The notes under the pieces: generated by a model
Database searches by the model: none
What the model saw: the letters and a program-made list of their open reading frames with translations, nothing else
What the model was told of the DNA's origin: nothing
Made by a program: the position numbers and the translations under genes
Shown here: positions 36,829 through 50,191 of the stretch, one piece after another
Position numbering within the stretch: position 1 is the first letter of the stretch
How the letters are laid out: each line of letters starts with the position of its first letter
DNA from: Stropharia rugosoannulata
Taxonomy: Eukaryota > Basidiomycota > Agaricomycetes > Agaricales > Strophariaceae
Assembly: GCA_028532985.1 (NCBI GenBank)
Contig: JANCIK010000002.1
Span: 1,178,001-1,242,000 of the forward strand
DNA: 64,000 bases
Direction: 5' to 3'

Positions 36829-37501
36829 ATGCAGGCAGCGACAGCACATCCTTCTTCTACATCAGCATGGTCAGATGGATCGCGCACACAGACGATCACC
36901 AACACCCCCGAGCAGGGGGCTGGCAGTGAGGATGTTTCGGAAGGCAGTGGTCAACCGCCCTCCGAAGTTGGCACCTTGAGACTTCGCGCTAGGAGGCTGA
37001 GTGGAAATAGAGTAGCGTGGAGTGATGATGTTGTCGATAATGAAGGCGCAGGGAAGAAAAAGTCAAAGAGTAAGTAACCATCCTCTTCCTGCCCGAGTAT
37101 ACTCCACGGGCTGCTTCATTCCTTGCTTCTATCAATTACTGACGACCATCGCTTATTTTTCTGAATGTAGTTTGCTGCATATATCACCGTCCGAAACGGT
37201 ACGACGAGTCGTCGTCGGATTCGGACTCATCAGACGAGTCTGATGAAGAGCACGACCATTCGCGACATTCGCATTCGCATGGGGAACACAACCACGGTCA
37301 GGCGTCGTCGAGTGCGCATCGGCAACAGGCACAGGGCGAGATCCATACTCTTGATCTGCCTGACGAGAACGAGACAAATGCATACGAAAAGGCGCTTGCG
37401 CTAAGCAAAGGAAAAGGAAAGGGGAAGCGACACGCCGGGTGTAAGTCGATATTTGCCTGTCCTCGATCTGATGGTTTTGTTGACCATTTTTTATAGCTTA
37501 A
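36829..37501 (+). CDS. ypi1: Type 1 protein phosphatase inhibitor (Ypi1/Inhibitor-3 family), 171 aa
   Basis: Exons 36829-37069, 37171-37440 and a five-base tail 37497-37501. The core is diagnostic of the family: RLRARRLSGNRVAWSDDVVD followed by NEGAGKKKSK and, across the first intron, ICCIYHRPKRYDESSSD. RVAW is the RVxF-type PP1-docking motif. Known members bind PP1 (Glc7 in yeast) in the nucleus and modulate its activity. After the core comes an acidic and histidine-rich tail (HDHSRHSHSHGEHNHG), typical of mushroom orthologs, and a Lys-rich end. The exact C-terminus is uncertain because the last intron leaves only two coding bases before the stop; reading through instead adds residues. Confidence 0.85.
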
Positions 37502-39418
37502 ATTATGTTACGTGTTCTTGGATAGCGCTCGGCATCATGGAAACAACGCTCGAAGTACGTGCGCGCTAGCCTACTCGCCCACCATGTCCACAACCCGAGC
37601 ATAGCGTGCCCGCCTTTCCGTTGGCTTTAATACAAGCACTTTTCTACTCTTGACTGACGGCTGACCCCCGCTTTCGACGTGGCCTCTTCAAAGTTTTCAT
37701 CGAGAACCAGCTGCAGGCGGCCGCACTCTTGGTCTCGTTACAAGGATATTCCAGGCCTTGGAGTATTCCTAATCTGTTGCAATCTATTCATAGCAAGGAC
37801 GTCACATTCACTACTACTAGAGATTGAGGGAAGTCATGTACATCGACGATGCGGGCACGGTACTACTGCGCATGAGGTAACTTGTTATCACTATCCTTAT
37901 CCCGTTAAGATTAACTATCATGTACTATTTAATAACAGAATTTGATAGTAGAAGTTGACTCTGAAGAAAACGTCGTCTGCCCAAGAGAAGTTTATATGGT
38001 TGTTCTTCTCGATTATGAACGAATGAAACCGACTCAATTGTAATCCTGACCAGGCAAGCAAAAGAAACCGTTTATCTCGGATGAAGGAGACTTCTTTTTA
38101 TCTTAAATCAAACTGCCTTCTACGTACATCCTACTTAAATGCCGTATAAGGCGCATGGATGTTGGCCGGATATGATACTCTGTTCCGGTAAATGACGGTG
38201 TATTAACGTCTAGACACTGCATAGGTTATCGTACGACATTGGGGATAGAGGGACGAGTAGAAGGGCACGACCAATATACAAACCATATCTCCGCCGATGA
38301 AGTATTGGTGTCTCAAAGCGGGGTTACTTGTAAAGAGCAGCAGAGCTCACGGATGTGAAAGAAGCCAAGGACACTACCGCGACACGATAACTTCTGAGCT
38401 TGGGCGAGAACGAACGATTAATTTCAATTGCTGTGCAGCCGAACTTGTTGGCTGCTTTTTTCCGTGGCTTGATTTTTGTATCCATCAGGTCTTCAATGGA
38501 ATTTCCTATCAAATTCAAGATACCGACTATTCCAAGTTGATACCCTGGATACGATACATTGTCCTCCGAATCCAGGCCTATCCAGGTCAGCGACATAGGC
38601 TCATAATATATAATACCGTGCCACTGAGCACGTCATCCATTTGCGCCCCGGGATGAATACTAGAACTACAAAGGTTCGTCATAGAATTTTCTAAATGACT
38701 GCTTACCGAAGAGCTTTCTTTGTAAACCATTGTCGGATACTTATTCTCTTTTCATGAAAGGGCTGCTGGTAGCTTTTTAATAGCTATATTTGCCGCCATG
38801 CCGGTGAGCTTCGAAGGAGGGGGGCGTAAATCATGTACCCAATCCTACTATTATGCTCAAGATTTGATTTCCGGATGCCACCTTCGTAGGATTGTAGTTT
38901 TTAAACCGGGATTGCTCAACGATTGGCGTGCTGAGATGTCGCTGAGTCCGGCCGTTCCTCATTATACCGTGCCACAATATATCGGCGTCGTCGTGACTCA
39001 AAAATAAGAAGTTGAGAAATTTGTCTGAACAGCCTACATTAATTAAATCATCTATTATGTAGGGTCTTTGGTATTTTCTCCGCCTTCGTCTGGCTACGGT
39101 ATTGACGTATTTGAATTGAATCTTGAAGTGCCTGGTCGATAGTTCAAAGAATGATCAACGCTTTTTAGTAGCACGTCAAAACGTCGAGTGCCCATCATGC
39201 ATGCGCACGTGCCTGGGTATACGCCTTTAAACCACTTACCGAAGCAACGTTAACCGTGATTTAAACATGCGATTACTTCTGGCTGATTACGACTGCTGCT
39301 ACAGAATCAAGGTTGAATCAAGGTTAAAGGCGGCTCATAAGGTGTGCAAAGCATCGCTAGTACTATCTGTACTGTCAGAGTCATCGTCTTTATGCAGTCA
39401 ACTAGATCATCATAACCA
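37502..39418. other. Region without a confident gene
   Basis: About 1.9 kb. A possible coding trace occurs at about 37660-38040 plus (LFKVFIENQLQAAALLVSL, later NLIVEVDSEENVVCPREVY), but it is broken by stops and no consistent splicing was found, so it may be a relic. A minus-strand open frame of 90 residues at 38324-38596 has no recognised family. The last kilobase before 39419 is upstream region of the next gene. Confidence 0.35.
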
Positions 39419-41086
39419 ATGAAAGTTGCCCCCTATGACGCGGAAAGGCAACAACTGTCGACTATTGAAGATCGCCGAGCTCATAATGCCTCCATTCCCA
39501 TAGCCCGGCTCCCATACGATTTATTGATCAAGATTTTCATGCTAAACACCCATATCGATCTTGAAAGCTCCCACCAACCTGGTAGGACGACTCGACTGAC
39601 CTCGCATGTTCAGAGCTCATGGAGAGAGATCATTATTTCTTCTCCTATGCTGTGGGCTGCTTCTTTGGATCTTGCCAACCCAATGGTGTGGATAAACGAA
39701 GTCATTTCTAGAGCCCAACATGCGCCCTTCGCAGATATTATCTTTCCATCATTAACTCCATATCGCACCGAGGAGATCTGCAACCTAGCCGTAAATAAAT
39801 GGGAAATTGCGAGGAATGGCCCTAGACCTATCGCGGAGCTACTACACGATTTAGTAACGGAAGATATCAGCGACGCTAGGCTAGCGCTGGCCGTATCGCT
39901 TATTCATCGCTGCAGACGTTTCTTCGCAAAAGTGAAGAAAGATAACTGGGCTCAAATTGTCGAGAACGTCTCTGCGCCCTCTCCTACGATTCACACTTTT
40001 TCGGTTGTCATCAAAGGCTCTCACCAGCCCGACCTTGAAGATTTCACACTTCCACGAGATTTGTTCGGAAATCACGCTCCTCAACTTCGGGTCCTTGACC
40101 TTCGCGGTTGTGGATGTTATCTCGATTCTCCTGTATTTCACAATCTAACAACACTTATCATTCGTAAACCATCATCGTTTCACGTACCCTCTGCGAAAGC
40201 CTGGATGGACATTTTGGGAAACATACCCAAGCTGCGTGTCCTAGAGCTGCATACCGCATTCTCTGAATCGCGCGCTGTAGGAAGAGGCGGCCCCGTTCCT
40301 AAAGTTGCTTTGCCGCACCTTATCTCGGTCATGCTTTCGGGCAACTTCGAGCCAGTCTCCACAGTCTTCAATAATCTCGAATTTCCCTGGCAGAAATCGT
40401 CCATGGTAGACATACGATGTTACAGGACTCGTCTGGATACCAATTTCTATTCAATGTTGTCTTGCATTCAACAACGGTTCGAATCCTTGGACAAATCGCT
40501 TATCCAGGATGGACTCTCCATCTCTTGCACGCCGACCGGCTTAGGATTTACGTGTAGGCGCCTTGAACACCAAAGGCCAGACGATACGCTTATCAGCTTT
40601 GACTGGTTTTCGAGTTATGCAGGTCCCAACATTATGGCTATTTTCCCTTCATTCCTATCGATCTTAAAAATCGCCTGTCCGGAGGTACAGCAACTGCGAA
40701 TGGACATTATCCACTCTGCCGCACTTAGCAACGAAAGAATAGGAGAGATTCTACAAGTCTTTCCACAGGTCAAAATGCTGCATATGGCGATGACGGACAC
40801 GGTTGAGCGTCTGCTACCTGCTCTGAACAGGCGAGATACGCCAATGACGGCCATTCCCTTTCCGTTGTTGGAGACTGTTGTGCTGGAACACGCATTTCCA
40901 CTTGGTGAACAGGAACATGTCGCTGATATCGATGGCTTGACGCTGTTCGTCCAATCACGCCGCGATACGTCATGCGGTATAAAGCATGTAGTGTTCGCGA
41001 ATTGCGGGCAAGTATTTTCCACTATCAGGCTGTTGGAATCAATGGGGGCAGAGGTCACATTGCGCGAGCAGAATTGGGACCCGTGA
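39419..41086 (+). CDS. F-box domain protein (555 aa, single exon)
   Basis: One uninterrupted reading frame. After a short lead (YDAERQQLSTIEDRRAHNAS) comes a typical mushroom F-box segment at about residues 22-80: IPIARLPYDLLIKIFMLN, then VQSSWREIIISSPMLWAA. The remaining 470 residues resemble the leucine-rich, LRR-like bodies seen in these proteins (LRVLDLRGCG, LRVLELHTAFS, LETVVLEHAFPL). It probably acts as an adaptor of an SCF-type ubiquitin ligase; the target cannot be predicted. It is not a duplicate of the F-box gene at 35129: the two share only the domain type. The absence of introns is unusual in this window but normal for this family. Confidence 0.8.
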   Translation: MKVAPYDAERQQLSTIEDRRAHNASIPIARLPYDLLIKIFMLNTHIDLESSHQPGRTTRLTSHVQSSWREIIISSPMLWAASLDLANPMVWINEVISRAQHAPFADIIFPSLTPYRTEEICNLAVNKWEIARNGPRPIAELLHDLVTEDISDARLALAVSLIHRCRRFFAKVKKDNWAQIVENVSAPSPTIHTFSVVIKGSHQPDLEDFTLPRDLFGNHAPQLRVLDLRGCGCYLDSPVFHNLTTLIIRKPSSFHVPSAKAWMDILGNIPKLRVLELHTAFSESRAVGRGGPVPKVALPHLISVMLSGNFEPVSTVFNNLEFPWQKSSMVDIRCYRTRLDTNFYSMLSCIQQRFESLDKSLIQDGLSISCTPTGLGFTCRRLEHQRPDDTLISFDWFSSYAGPNIMAIFPSFLSILKIACPEVQQLRMDIIHSAALSNERIGEILQVFPQVKMLHMAMTDTVERLLPALNRRDTPMTAIPFPLLETVVLEHAFPLGEQEHVADIDGLTLFVQSRRDTSCGIKHVVFANCGQVFSTIRLLESMGAEVTLREQNWDP

Positions 41087-41401
41087 TGTATCAACTAGAA
41101 GTGATTTGCAAACGCTGCACGCTGCACCGTTTTCCATTTTCAACCAGATTGACAGACAGCTTAAAGGAACTCCTCGGCGCACGCTATACATAGGAACTGA
41201 GGGAAAAAATAACGTCTTCCGTGCTATCCGTCAAGGCACGATTAAATTTGTCGATTTTTTCCCAACGATAATTCATGTTGTTTTACTGTCCATAGAGTAG
41301 TACATATCAATTGCCATTTGGGAAATTTGTGTCGTAGTAGCTCGATTCCTTCCTCGTAGACCACAATAACTAACTGTTCAGCAGACGATGGATGGCTTTA
41401 A

Positions 41402-42264
41402 TCACAATCGAGGAACGAGAAGATACGCCAGGAAGAAGCAGAACATCAGGCCGTAATGGGTATAGGAGTGTGACATCGTAGGAATCCCCGAAGATCCTGT
41501 GGGAGAAGGTGAAGGCGATGGTATGGGGTTCGTTAGCGGACTAGTGACGGTGCTCTGTGGCTGCGTGATGGATGTTACAGATGTGATAGTTGACTGCGAG
41601 ATGGATGCAGGGCTCGAGATAGTTGACATGATTGGTGAACCAGGGGTCGACGCTGAATTAGTCGACAAAGTGTTAGTGGAGCTACCAGTGGCGGCCGAGC
41701 TTCCAGTCGCTGTTGAGCCACCAGCGACAGTCGAGAGTGGCCGGTTAGGATTTTGTCCGGGTAGTGTAACCTTATTCAGTGGAATCCCATTCTCAGCGCA
41801 GCCGTCGATAATCACTAGCAACAGGTCATGGGCATCGCATGCGTAATCACCAACAAAACGGAACTTACTGTCGATTGAGCCCTGGAATGATGAGTAGTCC
41901 GTGAGGTTTACAGCCTGTCCGATGCATTCGAAGCAGTTGAACAGAGTGTTCACGAACGTGTTTGTGCAGCATGTTGATAACGTGCACTATGCAAATTCAT
42001 GTTTAATGGACCGCAGCAAGCACAAAGAATTTGACAAGAATGACACACCGATGATCCTCCAGCCACAAAGTTCGTCACAGGCTCACAAAGCGTCGTGCAC
42101 TGCGGGGGTGGCGCTGGGCTGGTTCCAGTTTGCCTCGACACAAGCAGCCCAGGCAATCCGACTTCAATACGGAAGGTAGTCCTTGATAAACTAGGACGGT
42201 CGACAAGCATGGCCAACGTCGCAGTGACCGACAAGCAGAAAGACACCAGCTTGAGGAAGGCCAT
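41402..42264 (-). CDS. Cysteine-rich secreted protein with Ser/Thr-rich tail and GPI-type C-terminus (266 aa)
   Basis: Exons 42049-42264 and 41402-41986 on the minus strand; the 62-base intron restores a continuous cysteine pattern. The N-terminus (MAFLKLVSFCLSVTATLAM) is a signal peptide. The mature domain has CTTLCEPV, then CTLSTCCTNTF, CFECIG, CDAHD and GCAENG, so roughly ten cysteines spaced in pairs. A Ser/Thr-rich stalk follows (TATGSSAATGSSTN) and the chain ends in a hydrophobic stretch (YGLMFCFFLAYLLVPRL), as in GPI-anchored wall proteins. Function unknown; a cell-surface role is inferred. It is divergently arranged with TAD2. Confidence 0.8.
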
Positions 42265-42688
42265 GTTAAGGTGTGCCTAGGAATGTTGAGATCGCTAGAG
42301 CTTCCTGTAAGCGCGAGAAGTTGGTTGGAATCAAGCTGATGATATCCAATTCTTCGGATAGCACAGCCCACAGACTTCTTTCCCATACTGGTCCATTACA
42401 TGGCCGACTGATCCCGGCTGAAGCGCTGACATTTAGCCGTACTCAAACATGCAAACACTGAATTGGCGATGGGCCAGAAAACATTTTCTTGGGCGGGCCT
42501 ATTATGTTTGCGATGTACAAACTTCAAAATCATGTACTGGAAAAGGTCGCGTGAATACGCTGGTCATGCAAATTTGAAATTCCGCCCGAAATCTTTGTTC
42601 ATGATCATCCACAGTCATCCACCTTGAATTGAACCCATCTCATGAACCCTTAAGGTTTAGCTACGGTCTCCAAATCTATGCAAACACT
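42265..42688. promoter_or_regulatory. Divergent intergenic region (GPI-type protein / TAD2)
   Basis: A 424-base region between two divergently transcribed start codons, so it must hold both promoters. No strong TATA box or recognisable operator was seen. Confidence 0.4.
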
Positions 42689-43464
<776 letters not shown>

Positions 43465-43767
43465 GTGCTGAGAGAGAATGGCTCGGGCAATAACAATTGC
43501 TACATTCTCACGTACGTTTCTGTATCCACTACAACGCAGAGTCCATGCGGACGTTCTCTTTGACGAACAGCTAATCGCTTGCCTCGCATGGCTGTGATAT
43601 ATGTTTCCAAATGACCAGCATATTGGAAAGCGTGTACAAGCTTTCGCGGCGGTTACATCTATTAATTTCTATAAGAGACTGTATGTGCGCAGGGTGGGAT
43701 ATGACAAACGGAAGACATGTTTGGTTTGCAGCATTTGAATGCTTAAACGAAGTGCCCCCAACCAATG

Positions 43768-46700
43768 TCATTTTGGTCTATATTCTTTTGGTGCGGGGAG
43801 GTCTTTCCACTCTAAACCAAGGGATTGTGCGGCAAAACCCCACTTGTCTGCGTGTTCCTTGAGCCTATTCAACCGATTGTCATATGTATTTGCCACTCCC
43901 CGACGAAATGTGTCAGCTTACTTCTGTTCGGTGGTTCTTCCTGCACCATGGCCAGCCATGTTGTCGACGCGCAAAAGCATGGGATGTGGATTGCGAGACG
44001 CAGTGTATTGCAATTCTGCTATCATCTTCAAAGAGTGCATCGGAACTACGCGGTCATCTCCTGAAATAATATGAGTACACTGAGCAAAGGCCTGAAGCCG
44101 AGGGGATCGTACGGTCAGCCGTGAGAAGTAGAATAGGCGGAAGGATCTTGTCTTTGGGAATATTGTGAAGGGGGGATATCGGATATATGAAGTCGAAATC
44201 GTTAGGATCATCTGGGTTGCCATAATCGCTGACCCATGCCTTGCCTATCGGAGTAAGAGAGCAGTTAATTCACTCGGGGGTCCTCGTACAGCATCAGTTA
44301 CTCACCAATTGTGAACTTATGGAACTAAAAGGTGGTCAGCATGTGTAGTTCAGTAGCTGGAATTTGACATACCTTGAGAAGATCATGCACACCAACTTCT
44401 GCTATGGCACACCCGAAGGTTCCTTGGGGTGCACGGTTCACGCAGGCCGCTACTAATAGACCTGTACTTGGGTCATGAGCAACATTTTCAGAACCGGTGT
44501 TGCACCGCCTTGTCGCATACCTCCGTTCGACCCGCCATTGATGATCACTTTTCCTGGTGCCGCATACTTGTTTTTCACTAGAAATTCACTAGATGGAGTG
44601 AGGTGAGCCGGTATCCCAAAATGCTATTGACGTATGCATACGTGGCAGCAATGAAATCATCAAAGCAATTCGTCTACGACAACAGATGATGAGTTCTGAT
44701 CTCCCGTGTTATTCGTAGCGATAAGCATACCTTTTTTTCTCGGATACCAGCCTCGTGCCAGTCTTCCCCGAACTCCCCACCCCCACGGATACTGGGAACA
44801 GCCAGAACCATACCATATTTGTGTATGAATGTAAGGATAGTCGAACTAAAGAAGGGATCGATAGATATACTGAATCCCCCATACCCTACGTGCCGTGAGC
44901 ATAATGACATGGTAAGAACATACAATGCAAGAAGGTTTAAGCTCACCATATTGCAATGCTGCGGCTGTCCCATCATATTTCGTGGACTTATGACGGACTA
45001 TAAACATGGGGATCGGGGTCCCGTCCTTACTTCTATACCATACCTGTCGTGAGCGTCAGCTGATATCAACAATATCAATAGAGACCGATGTTGAAGAACC
45101 GGGAACCTACCTGACTTGCCTCAAAATCATCGGTATTGAGTCCGGCAAGTTTTGTAGTCTGGAATATACTCCACCGCTTGTCTTCCTCAGGGACACTGAA
45201 GTCGTAGAGCGCTAGTGTACCAGGGGAGGTGAAGCCTATAAGAGATACAAAGAAGAAATTCTGTTTTTCCCGAGCAGTGATGCTCGCGGATCCCACGAAG
45301 TCTTCTGCTAGTCGCACTAGTTCCGTTCCGAAGTGGTCGTAGACATATATTTCATCTTTAACCTGCAGTGCTCGTGAGCGGTAAGGTAAGCGATCATGTG
45401 AAGAGAAACAGACCAACATTTCTTTTGTATACAACGGCAAAATAATTTTTATTTACAGAGTTTATGCTGGATAAGTAGGCATCGGTCTCTGGTATGAGTT
45501 CATTGATCGCGTTGTTATTGCAAACGTCGATTGTTATGACCTTATATTGAGGGGCTGATTCATTTGTGCGGACGTATAGCAGTGAGCCTTTGGATGTGAT
45601 GCTATGTAAGTATTCAGTAAAGATTTGGACAAATTTAATAATGATACCTTACGCGTCGTATTCTGCTCCCCATTCATTGCAGACCTTATTCCACTTGATA
45701 TCAGGTCCGATATGGTTGACGTCGTATTCCGCAGCCCAAAGAAGGTTTTGCTAATGAAAACAAATGAATGTAAGATAAGATTATACCCAGAAGTTAGTTT
45801 GAAACGCCTCATACCCTGGAGCTATCTTTCAGGATGTATAACAATAGATATCTAGCGTCTTCTGTCACTTCTATGTGGAACATGCGTTCAGGATTATCGG
45901 AGTCCTTCATGATTATTAGATCGTCCTCTGATAAAGCGCATACCATGAGAGAAAATTGGGGGAGAAACGGAAAGGATTACTCGCCCTGTGAAGTGCCTAA
46001 GCGATGGAAGCATACCATAGCGTCATTATCGCCGTCCATGTTAACATCCCCATCAGTTATGAGCCCGGGATCTGGAAATCGCTGTAGATTTTATTAGCAG
46101 ATATATGGTGATTATGATGTTGTACGCGAACTTGGTAGAAAAACCCGCTGGATTCCGGGGTCCAAGATATCGAGGAGAACTTAACAAACTTTACTTCATC
46201 GGAAAAGCGACCAGGATCATTATTTATATCGACATCCTTTGTGAGCGGGGAGTCGGTAGAACGAATGAAAACCGAAAGAAAGTCACTGCCCTGTGGGCAA
46301 TTAAAAATATGATTATTGAGCTATTACCATACAAGCTTCTGAGTGCGAAGGGAACATACGGAATCAGATACTCCATAAGCAAAGTAACGTCCACAACGAG
46401 AAAAGGCATACGTTGAGAGAGCGGCTGATCCAGAATCATGAATAGCGTTCGTCTTAAGTATACATTAGCCGAAACCCAGATGTCAGACATGAAAGAGAAG
46501 CCCACGTCAAAGAATATTTCGCCACCGCTGTCAGTCGCATTGTCGAGCTTGGGTAGGTTGAAGTCCCGGGAGCGATATAGCGCTTTTGAAGGATAGTAAT
46601 CAAGACATCGACCTAGCGTGAAGGAATATTTCTTACCCGTTTGAGCATCCAAACCACTGTTGTAGAACCAGTAGTATCTTCCGTCGTCGCGGAGCTGGGG

Positions 46701-47022
46701 TGCATAGAACTGTATAGATAGGCGGTTTAGCATGTTTCACCGCATTGACTGTCAGAAACACAAGATGCACCTTCTGGTAGTCGTTGCACCTGTTAAAAGC
46801 ATCTTCCAGTCGAGACCGATACGGATTTTGGTCTAGATAATAACGTGCATATAAAGCTTGGATTCGCATGAAAGCGAGTGTCTCTGGAGCGTCTTGATCT
46901 TCTAGATAATGGTATGGATCTTGAACTGCCACCTCTCCGAAACGAGCACTCTTGTATACGTCGAAATGTTCTGCTCTTCGCGGCTTCGGATAGCGTCCTG
47001 GAACCCAACGAGTAGGAGGCAT
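43768..47022 (-). CDS. Prolyl oligopeptidase (peptidase S9A), 741 aa, 19 exons
   Basis: Nineteen minus-strand exons, in transcript order: 46771-47022, 46637-46709, 46506-46582, 46360-46452, 46132-46290, 45985-46081, 45815-45927, 45653-45750, 45418-45601, 45111-45362, 44947-45043, 44731-44885, 44642-44673, 44521-44588, 44373-44461, 44306-44324, 44113-44244, 43922-44060, 43768-43864. All phases agree. The enzyme cleaves short peptides after proline in the cytosol. The N-terminal propeller part starts [18 protein letters not shown] and DPYHYLED. The catalytic domain has [14 protein letters not shown], then GGSNGG (Ser581), DDRVVPMHS (Asp665/666) and GHGAG (His701), so the triad is complete. The intron at 45928-45984 has a GC donor. 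Some mushroom members of this family process ribosomal peptides, but no precursor or partner gene is visible, so a general peptidase is more likely. Confidence 0.9.
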
Positions 47023-47342
47023 ATGTTTGCTTCACGAGGAAATCTGAAGACGTATCGAGCAGCCTTGCAGTTTCCTTGGTATCAATGAACGCAAGCATGT
47101 AACCTCAAGACAGGTGGGATGTTAAGTGCGAAATTCCTTGCTGCACTAAAAAGGATTTGTACGGTTGAGCAAAGATGAATGAATCTGCACACCTTTTTAG
47201 CTTAACGCTTTTTAAGATGCACACCTTTCCCTTAATAACTGCTACACACGGTGTCTGCTGCTGCCTGCACACCTTCTGGAAGTCTGAGCTAGTAGTCAGA
47301 TAGTCATGGGATCTTGTACTATAGTAGCAATAAAGTAGCGGC

Positions 47343-47366
47343 GATGTGCTATAGCTATAGCACATC
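47343..47366. repeat. Perfect 24-base palindrome
   Basis: GATGTGCTATAG at 47343-47354 is followed immediately by its exact reverse complement CTATAGCACATC. It lies about 320 bases upstream of the prolyl oligopeptidase start, so it could be a dimeric protein-binding site for that gene; it could equally be a remnant of a mobile element. Confidence 0.6.
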
Positions 47367-48704
47367 AAATTGGAATGTTGCTGTGCAAACAATTATTACA
47401 TAATTATAATTAATTCACTTAATTATATCATTTACTACTTGCATGAAAATATTTATTATTTAGTAAGCGAACGTCTACGGGTTATGATGCATGATGCATG
47501 ATGGTCGGACAGCTCGACGGAGACTCATAGTCACCGCAGTAGTATTTACACTTATCTACTTGAGCCTTGGTCGGTTCGAATTTATGTTAAAACTTCATTC
47601 GAAAACTAGTACTATCAAGCAAACATAAGCGAAACTTTCGAAACACTCACTCTGACAGATATCTAATATCGTAAAAGTACATGAGGTAGATATACGTGCT
47701 TTTCAAATATTTCACCGGAATCAAATGGAGTGTGTCGCGTACGTATAAATTTTACCGCTTCATGCAAGCTTCATGGAATGTTCAGACCCTGATGAGACGG
47801 AATAGTTAGTACGATTTGATGCACAGCAAACCCAATAACAAGATATTACCAGTACCATATAGTATAATATTACTGCTGAAGTGGTCGAGCTTCTCAGTAG
47901 TCAGTTATTACTACGCATAAACAGTTTTTTTAAAGTACAGTTGGGTAATGGACCAACTTCCAAGATAGCCTGACATCCATAGTAGGAACGGACTCCGAAA
48001 TTTGAATGATGAGATCCGAGAGCACATCAAAGGTGTGAAGTTTAAAGCACCTGCCAAGCACCTGAACATTCTATGTACACCTTCCAGGAGTTTACTGCAT
48101 GTGAACACATTTGGAATACATAGTACCAGATAGTACCGGATAGCCCCCTGTCCGGAGGGTCATGTACCAGCATGTACCTTCATGTCTCTTCATTTACGTG
48201 GACGAAATCGGTGATTTGTCCCCTGTCCCGGCTTCAGTGGACACTGCCGCATATATCCAATCTAGTTTTGTTCTTGAGGTCACATTACTCCTTGAGGCCA
48301 AATATGACATTAAAATTCTTTGCGTAATGTTTTATCTATCAATGCTTGCATATGGAACAACCCAGGAGGAATTGTGACATGGAGGCTTATAGTATATGCA
48401 AAATGCAAAGGCCTTGACTGAAGATCGAAAGTACACAAATTAAGTCATCTTGTATAATAATACTAAGACCGGGCCTATGGATATGGATCTTCTTCTGTGC
48501 ATAAAATTTATTGTTCACATACTAGACTGTTATTAAAATGTTATATCTAATAGATAAAGGGACGTTTGAGGTCGAAGGGATGAATTTTTGGGCTTTAGTT
48601 TGCTGCTGGTGACCGGTGCCGGTGAACGTTTGAACCCCAGGCCACTCAGAAAGTTAGTATGTTTAGTAGTATTCCAAGTTCCCCCGTAATATAGAGTACT
48701 AAGA

Positions 48705-49373
48705 AGGCATCAGAATGTTTACCATTTAGTTTTTTCTCTGTTTCTCATTCCGTATACAGTAATTAAACTGCGAAAAGCCAGATGTTGCCGTGCTTCGAAA
48801 GCTTAATCTTAAGCTGAATAGTAAGTATAGTTTCCTGGAACGGAAAAACGGAACAAAACTGGCAAATTCCGGGTACTTACTAGTACTAAATGGACAAGTT
48901 GCTTACTATGGGCGTGTTAAATTAAATACCTCCTATTAAAATTTCTAATGCTCTTATCTATAGGCCGTTTTTACTTTCTTTGTTGTGCTTACAGCGATGC
49001 AATGCTGCATACTACAAATGTGCTGCCCAGAGTAAGTACGTCACCGTGCTGAAAGCTAAGGTCCCCCACGGCCTGAATGTTCCTTTTTATCCAGCGACAA
49101 GCATCGCCAAATACTGGAGACGGGGGAGCTTTTGCATCAGCATCTTTACCATTTAGTTTTTTGTGGTTTCTCACCCCGGAAACAGCAATTAAACTGCAAA
49201 AAACCAGCAAACTGATATATCTGGAAACGTATGTATGTTCTTCTGGAAACCTAGGAAGGAATCAAGCCTAATAATTACCATTTCAATTCAAGTTGCCGTG
49301 CTTCTGAAGCTTAATCTTAACCTGAAATGTAAGTATGGTTTCCTGAAACTGAAAAACGGAACAAAACTGGCAA
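48705..49373 (+). repeat. Diverged direct repeat (two copies)
   Basis: The segment 48705-48875 recurs at 49128-49373. Shared landmarks are ACCATTTAGTTTTTT, AATTAAACTGC, TTGCCGTGCTTC, AGCTTAATCTTAA and AACGGAACAAAACTGGCAA. The second copy carries an extra stretch of about 80 bases in the middle. No coding potential was found. Confidence 0.65.
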
Positions 49374-50074
49374 CTAGGTATCGCCTCCGGCGATTAGGCC
49401 TTGCTAGTCTGCTTAAGTAATACTACTGTATGTAATCAGGTACTCGGTCACACCATGTACTCGGTCAGTACATGATTCAGAGAGTTTCTCAGGCTGGAAT
49501 GCCTATTTTTTTTCCAAAGTACTCTAGATAAGCTTTCTTCAGTTTTATGTGAGCAAATAATGAGGCTATTTACTCTCTTTTTCATGTGTAAAAAGTCATA
49601 AAAGATGTGAGATTCCTGGAATTCGGCTATTTCCTTAATTCGGTTGACTATAATTATAACAAAGTCAACTTGCGGTAACATGTGATGATTTTTCGCACAT
49701 AAGTAAGCCAAAATTGGACTGACCGAGTACGCGAAAATGAGCCAATTTTGCCGCTTTTACACTTTTCAATTTTTTTGGGTCCCTCAGGCATACTACAGAT
49801 TCAACAAAGCTTTTATCTATTATTGAGTTTGTATTCCAACCTCCTGACAAAGTTTCAAAGCATTTAAACCAGTGCTTACGCGGATATAGAGAAAATAGTT
49901 TTACCTGACCGAGTTCCCGATTACGTACAGTAGGCTTGAGTAACAAATACTAAGACGATGTAACAACCAACGATGCGGGAGAGTAGTAGGCACGCCGCAC
50001 AGCCAAGCAGAATATTTAGATGATTTATATAGATAGATGATTTAGAAGGGATGCACTACTTAGTACATATGCTC

Positions 50075-50191
50075 TCCGTATAGATAATATTTGGCGATGT
50101 TTGATTCCAAGATCACAGACGATGGCGAGAGAAACGAGGTTGTCCGTATAAGATCATATTTGGCAGTGTTTGCTTCTAAGATCACAGACGA
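50075..50191 (+). repeat. Short tandem repeat, two 48-49 base units
   Basis: Units at 50075-50122 and 50143-50191 share TCCGTATA, ATATTTGGC, TGTTTG and AAGATCACAGACGA, separated by 20 bases. Confidence 0.6.

Noticed and set aside
37660..38040. A DNA-repair or checkpoint-type gene downstream of YPI1
   Set aside because: A few suggestive peptides (VDSEENVVCPREVY) are present, but stops interrupt the frame and no splice solution links them; identity could not be supported.
43768..47022. Prolyl oligopeptidase as part of a ribosomal-peptide biosynthesis cluster
   Set aside because: No precursor peptide, methyltransferase, oxidase or transporter gene was found within the window next to it; neighbours are housekeeping or unrelated.
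43768..47022. Prolyl oligopeptidase as a pseudogene because of many short broken frames
   Set aside because: All 19 exons join with consistent phase once short introns (including one GC-AG) are removed, and Ser/Asp/His of the triad are present.
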